From: Thiocapsa sp. UBA6158 | GTDB taxonomy: Bacteria; Pseudomonadota; Gammaproteobacteria; Chromatiales; Chromatiaceae | Assembly: GCF_002423035.1 (NCBI RefSeq) | Contig: NZ_DIUM01000020.1 | Location: forward strand, 3,758-52,404 | Length of the DNA: 48,647 nt | Reading direction: 5' to 3' | Shown: in pieces, positions 46,346 through 48,647 of the stretch | Layout of the letters: the number at the start of each line of letters is the position of its first letter | How positions within the stretch are numbered: the first letter of the stretch is position 1 | Notes under the pieces: generated by a model | Databases searched by the model: none | Seen by the model: the letters and a program-made list of their open reading frames with translations, nothing else | Told to the model about the DNA's origin: nothing | Program-made: the position numbers and the translations under genes

Positions 46346-47185
46346 ATGGCCAAAGACTTCGCTCTCATGCCGACGGGTACCATCGACTCCTACATCAGCG
46401 GCGCCTACCAGATTCCGGTCCTGACCCCGGAAGAAGAGAAGTCGCTCGCGATTGCGCTGCGCGACCATGGCGACATGGACGCGGCCAAGCGGCTTGTGAC
46501 CTCTCATCTGCGCTTCGTCATCCGCATCGCCCGTGGTTATCTCGGTTACGGGTTGCCGCTTCCGGATCTCATTCAGGAGGGCACGGTGGGCTTAATGAAG
46601 GCGGTGCGACGCTTCGAGCCCGACATGGGCGTGCGTCTCGTCTCCTTTGCCGTGCACTGGATTCGGGCGGAGATCCATGAGTACATCCTGCGGAACTGGC
46701 GAATCGTGAAGGTCGCGACGACCAAGGCGCAACGTAAACTTTTCTTCAATCTGCGCAGCGCGAAGAAACGTCTGGGCTGGTTCACGAAGGAGGAGGTCGA
46801 AGCGGTTGCCGCCGATCTGGGCGTGAAGCCGGAGACCGTCCTGCAGATGGAATCGCGGTTGGCCAATCAGGATCTGTCGTTCGACGGCTTGGAAGACGAC
46901 GACGACGACTCGCCCTCCGCCCCCTCCACCTACCTGCCCGACATGCGGATGGAGCCCGCCAAGCTGCTCGAGCGCCAGGACACCGAGCGCGACCAACATC
47001 AGCGCCTCTACTCCGCGCTGAAAGGTCTAGACGAGCGCAGCAAGACGATCCTGCGCGAGCGCTGGTTGTCGGAGAAGAAGCAAACGCTTCATGAGCTTGC
47101 CGAGCAGTTCGGCGTGTCCGCCGAGCGCATTCGCCAGATCGAGAAGAATGCGATGAAGAAGCTCAGGTTACAGCTTGAGGTGTAA
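46346..47185 (+). CDS. rpoH: Heat-shock sigma factor sigma-32
   Basis: 279 residues. Region 1.2/2: LTPEEEKSLA, VTSHLRFVIRIARGY, LIQEGTVGLMKAVRRFEP, FAVHWIRAEIHEYILRNWRIVK. The RpoH box follows (TTKAQRKLFFNLR, about 126-138). Region 4 has ERIRQIEKNAMKKLR. Translation is probably temperature-controlled as in other RpoH genes, but I did not verify the mRNA fold. It lies in the usual ftsYEX-rpoH neighbourhood, separated here by the transporter/kinase block. Confidence 0.97.
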   Translation: MAKDFALMPTGTIDSYISGAYQIPVLTPEEEKSLAIALRDHGDMDAAKRLVTSHLRFVIRIARGYLGYGLPLPDLIQEGTVGLMKAVRRFEPDMGVRLVSFAVHWIRAEIHEYILRNWRIVKVATTKAQRKLFFNLRSAKKRLGWFTKEEVEAVAADLGVKPETVLQMESRLANQDLSFDGLEDDDDDSPSAPSTYLPDMRMEPAKLLERQDTERDQHQRLYSALKGLDERSKTILRERWLSEKKQTLHELAEQFGVSAERIRQIEKNAMKKLRLQLEV

Positions 47186-47293
47186 GGTGGTCGGGTACCG
47201 GGGCCGCGGTGTGCGCTCGTGAACGCCTCCTCGGCTTTATGGCCGGCGAACGGCAACCGAATTTTCTCCCATTCGCACACACCTAAACCAAGG

Positions 47294-47328
47294 CGGTGGT
47301 CACCCTGATCGGTGGCCACCGTTTTTTT
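47294..47328 (+). terminator. Rho-independent terminator after rpoH
   Basis: CGGTGGTCACC (47294-47304) pairs with GGTGGCCACCG (47311-47321) over 11 pairs with one G-T wobble, loop CTGATC, followed by seven T. It sits 109 bases after the rpoH stop. This is the cleanest intrinsic terminator in the window. Confidence 0.88.
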
Positions 47329-47345
47329 GTTTGCCCCTTCCGATG

Positions 47346-47438
47346 ATCCTGGATCCGGCTACTGACCGCTTGTTGATAGAGACAACAGATGGATACGAAT
47401 GAACATTCCAAGGGCCTTTCAACGGCCGGATCCAGGAT
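47346..47438. repeat. 14-bp inverted repeat around the ygiQ start
   Basis: ATCCTGGATCCGGC (47346-47359) and its exact complement (47425-47438) are 65 bases apart. The right arm touches the ATG at 47437. In the transcript this could fold and hide the downstream start codons. Confidence 0.5.
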
Positions 47439-48647
47439 GATGACTGCACCCGATATCTTCTCCCACCGCAAGCATTGGGCCTACAAGCTGGGGACCGCCC
47501 CGGAGCTGCCCATGTCGCGCGCCGAGATGGATCTGCTCGGCTGGGACAGCTGCGATATCGTGGTCGTGACGGGGGATGCCTACGTCGATCACCCCTCGTT
47601 CGGGATGGCGATCATCGGGCGACTGCTCGAGGCGCAGGGCTTTCGTGTCGGCATCATCGCCCAGCCGGACTGGACCTCGGTCGAGGATTTCCGACGTCTC
47701 GGACAGCCGAACCTCTTTTTCGGCATCACCGCCGGGAACATGGACTCGATGGTGAATCGCTACACCGCCGATCGGCGTCTGCGCTCGGACGATGCCTACA
47801 CGCCGGACGGTGCCGCGGGTCGCCGCCCCGACCGTTCGGTGACCGTCTATGCCCAGCGCGCGCGCGAGGCATTCAAGGGCGTGCCCATCGTCATCGGCGG
47901 CATCGAGGCGAGCCTGCGACGGATCGCCCACTACGATCATTGGTCCGAGCAGGTCCGCCGCTCCGTCCTGGTGGATGCGAAGGCGGATCTCCTCATCTAC
48001 GGCAACGCCGAGCGCGCGCTGGTCGAGCTGGCGCATCGCCTGGCGCGCGGAGAGCCGATCGAGCAGATCCGCGATCTGCGCGGGACCGCCTTCATGACCT
48101 GGGGTCGGCCGGAGGACTGGTCGGAGATTGATTCGAGCGGGCTCGATCGACCGGGCCGGGTGGATCCGCATCCGGATCCCTACGCGGTCGCCCCGAAGGA
48201 GACCGACTCGAACGCCTCCCCGGCGACCTCCGACGGGGAGGCGTTCATCCGATTCCAGCCGCGCCCGCAACGCACGGATCGGACCCGCACGGTGGTGCGT
48301 CTGCCCTCGTTCGCACAGGTCCGCGAAGACCCGGTGCTCTACGCCCATGCCTCGCGTGTCTTCCATCTGGAGACCAATCCGGGGAACGCGCGTGCAATGG
48401 TCCAGGCCCACGGCGATCGCGATGTCTGGCTCAATCCGCCGCCGATCCCGCTGACCACCGCCGAGCTCGACCGCGTCTACGAGCTGCCCTACAGCCGCCG
48501 CCCCCATTCGAGCTACGGCGAGGCGCGCATCCCGGCCTGGGAGATGATCCGCTTCTCGGTGAATATCATGCGCGGCTGTTTCGGCGGCTGTACCTTCTGC
48601 TCGATCACGGAGCATGAGGGCCGCATCATCCAGAGCCGCTCGCACGA
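47389..48647 (+). CDS. ygiQ: YgiQ family radical SAM protein (3' end cut by window)
   Basis: About 420 residues are visible. N-terminal domain with LGWDSCDIVVVTGDAYVDHP, GNMDSMVNRYTADRR and GGIEASLRRIAHYDHW, then the radical SAM cluster motif MRGCFGGCTFCSITEHEG close to the right edge. The catalytic reaction of the family is unknown. Start: ATG 47389 with a weak GAGA upstream, or the ATG pair at 47437/47440, both in frame; the latter have no usable ribosome site. The frame is open to the last base. Confidence 0.9.
   Translation, partial: MDTNEHSKGLSTAGSRMMTAPDIFSHRKHWAYKLGTAPELPMSRAEMDLLGWDSCDIVVVTGDAYVDHPSFGMAIIGRLLEAQGFRVGIIAQPDWTSVEDFRRLGQPNLFFGITAGNMDSMVNRYTADRRLRSDDAYTPDGAAGRRPDRSVTVYAQRAREAFKGVPIVIGGIEASLRRIAHYDHWSEQVRRSVLVDAKADLLIYGNAERALVELAHRLARGEPIEQIRDLRGTAFMTWGRPEDWSEIDSSGLDRPGRVDPHPDPYAVAPKETDSNASPATSDGEAFIRFQPRPQRTDRTRTVVRLPSFAQVREDPVLYAHASRVFHLETNPGNARAMVQAHGDRDVWLNPPPIPLTTAELDRVYELPYSRRPHSSYGEARIPAWEMIRFSVNIMRGCFGGCTFCSITEHEGRIIQSRSH

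Overview
The window looks like chromosome of a purple sulfur bacterium (Chromatiaceae, Gammaproteobacteria). The clearest pointer is the 2[4Fe-4S] ferredoxin at 34400-34651, which reads almost like the Allochromatium vinosum protein. Other pointers are a flavocytochrome-c-type sulfide dehydrogenase flavoprotein with c-type cytochromes, the rsmD / M16 peptidases / ftsYEX / rpoH neighbourhood, and high GC. The genus cannot be fixed from sequence alone.

Region 1 (1-7.0 kb) is the most interesting. A sigma-54-dependent activator with a cysteine-rich PAS domain (minus strand, 3' end outside the window) diverges from a tight five-gene operon. The operon encodes a cytochrome bd-like membrane subunit fused to a C-terminal haem c domain, a second multi-spanning membrane subunit, a diheme cytochrome c made of two almost identical 85-residue units, an FccB/SoxF-like flavoprotein lacking the usual covalent-FAD cysteine, and another diheme cytochrome c. 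A very good -24/-12 promoter lies in front of it. I read this as a regulated sulfide (or other sulfur compound) to cytochrome c to bd-like oxidoreductase chain.

Region 2 (7.0-25 kb) is mixed: a decayed Fic gene, an exported EF-hand protein, an exported methyltransferase, fetAB-like ABC exporter genes, trmB, thiG, thiS and glgC on the minus strand; glgB, a UPF0178 gene and an NnrU gene on the plus strand; then moaE, the urease accessory genes ureEFG without structural genes, a PAP2 phosphatase, mgtE and a uspE-like gene broken by one base. Region 3 (25-34 kb) holds three CNNM/CorC-type CBS proteins, a family-2 glycosyltransferase, a Tim44-like protein and gamma-glutamyltransferase. Region 4 (34-48.6 kb) holds ferredoxin, coaD, rsmD, an M16 peptidase pair, ftsY-ftsE-ftsX, an SLC13 transporter with a cyclic-nucleotide-domain histidine kinase and a single-domain response regulator, rpoH, and the start of ygiQ.

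A dispersed 80-86 bp repeat with terminal inverted arms (core AACCGCGTC ... GACGCGGTT) occurs at least six times, plus one half copy. Every copy sits at or just past the 3' end of a gene, several supply the stop codon, and copies bracket the transporter/kinase/regulator block between ftsX and rpoH. I saw no tRNA, rRNA, CRISPR array, insertion sequence or known riboswitch.
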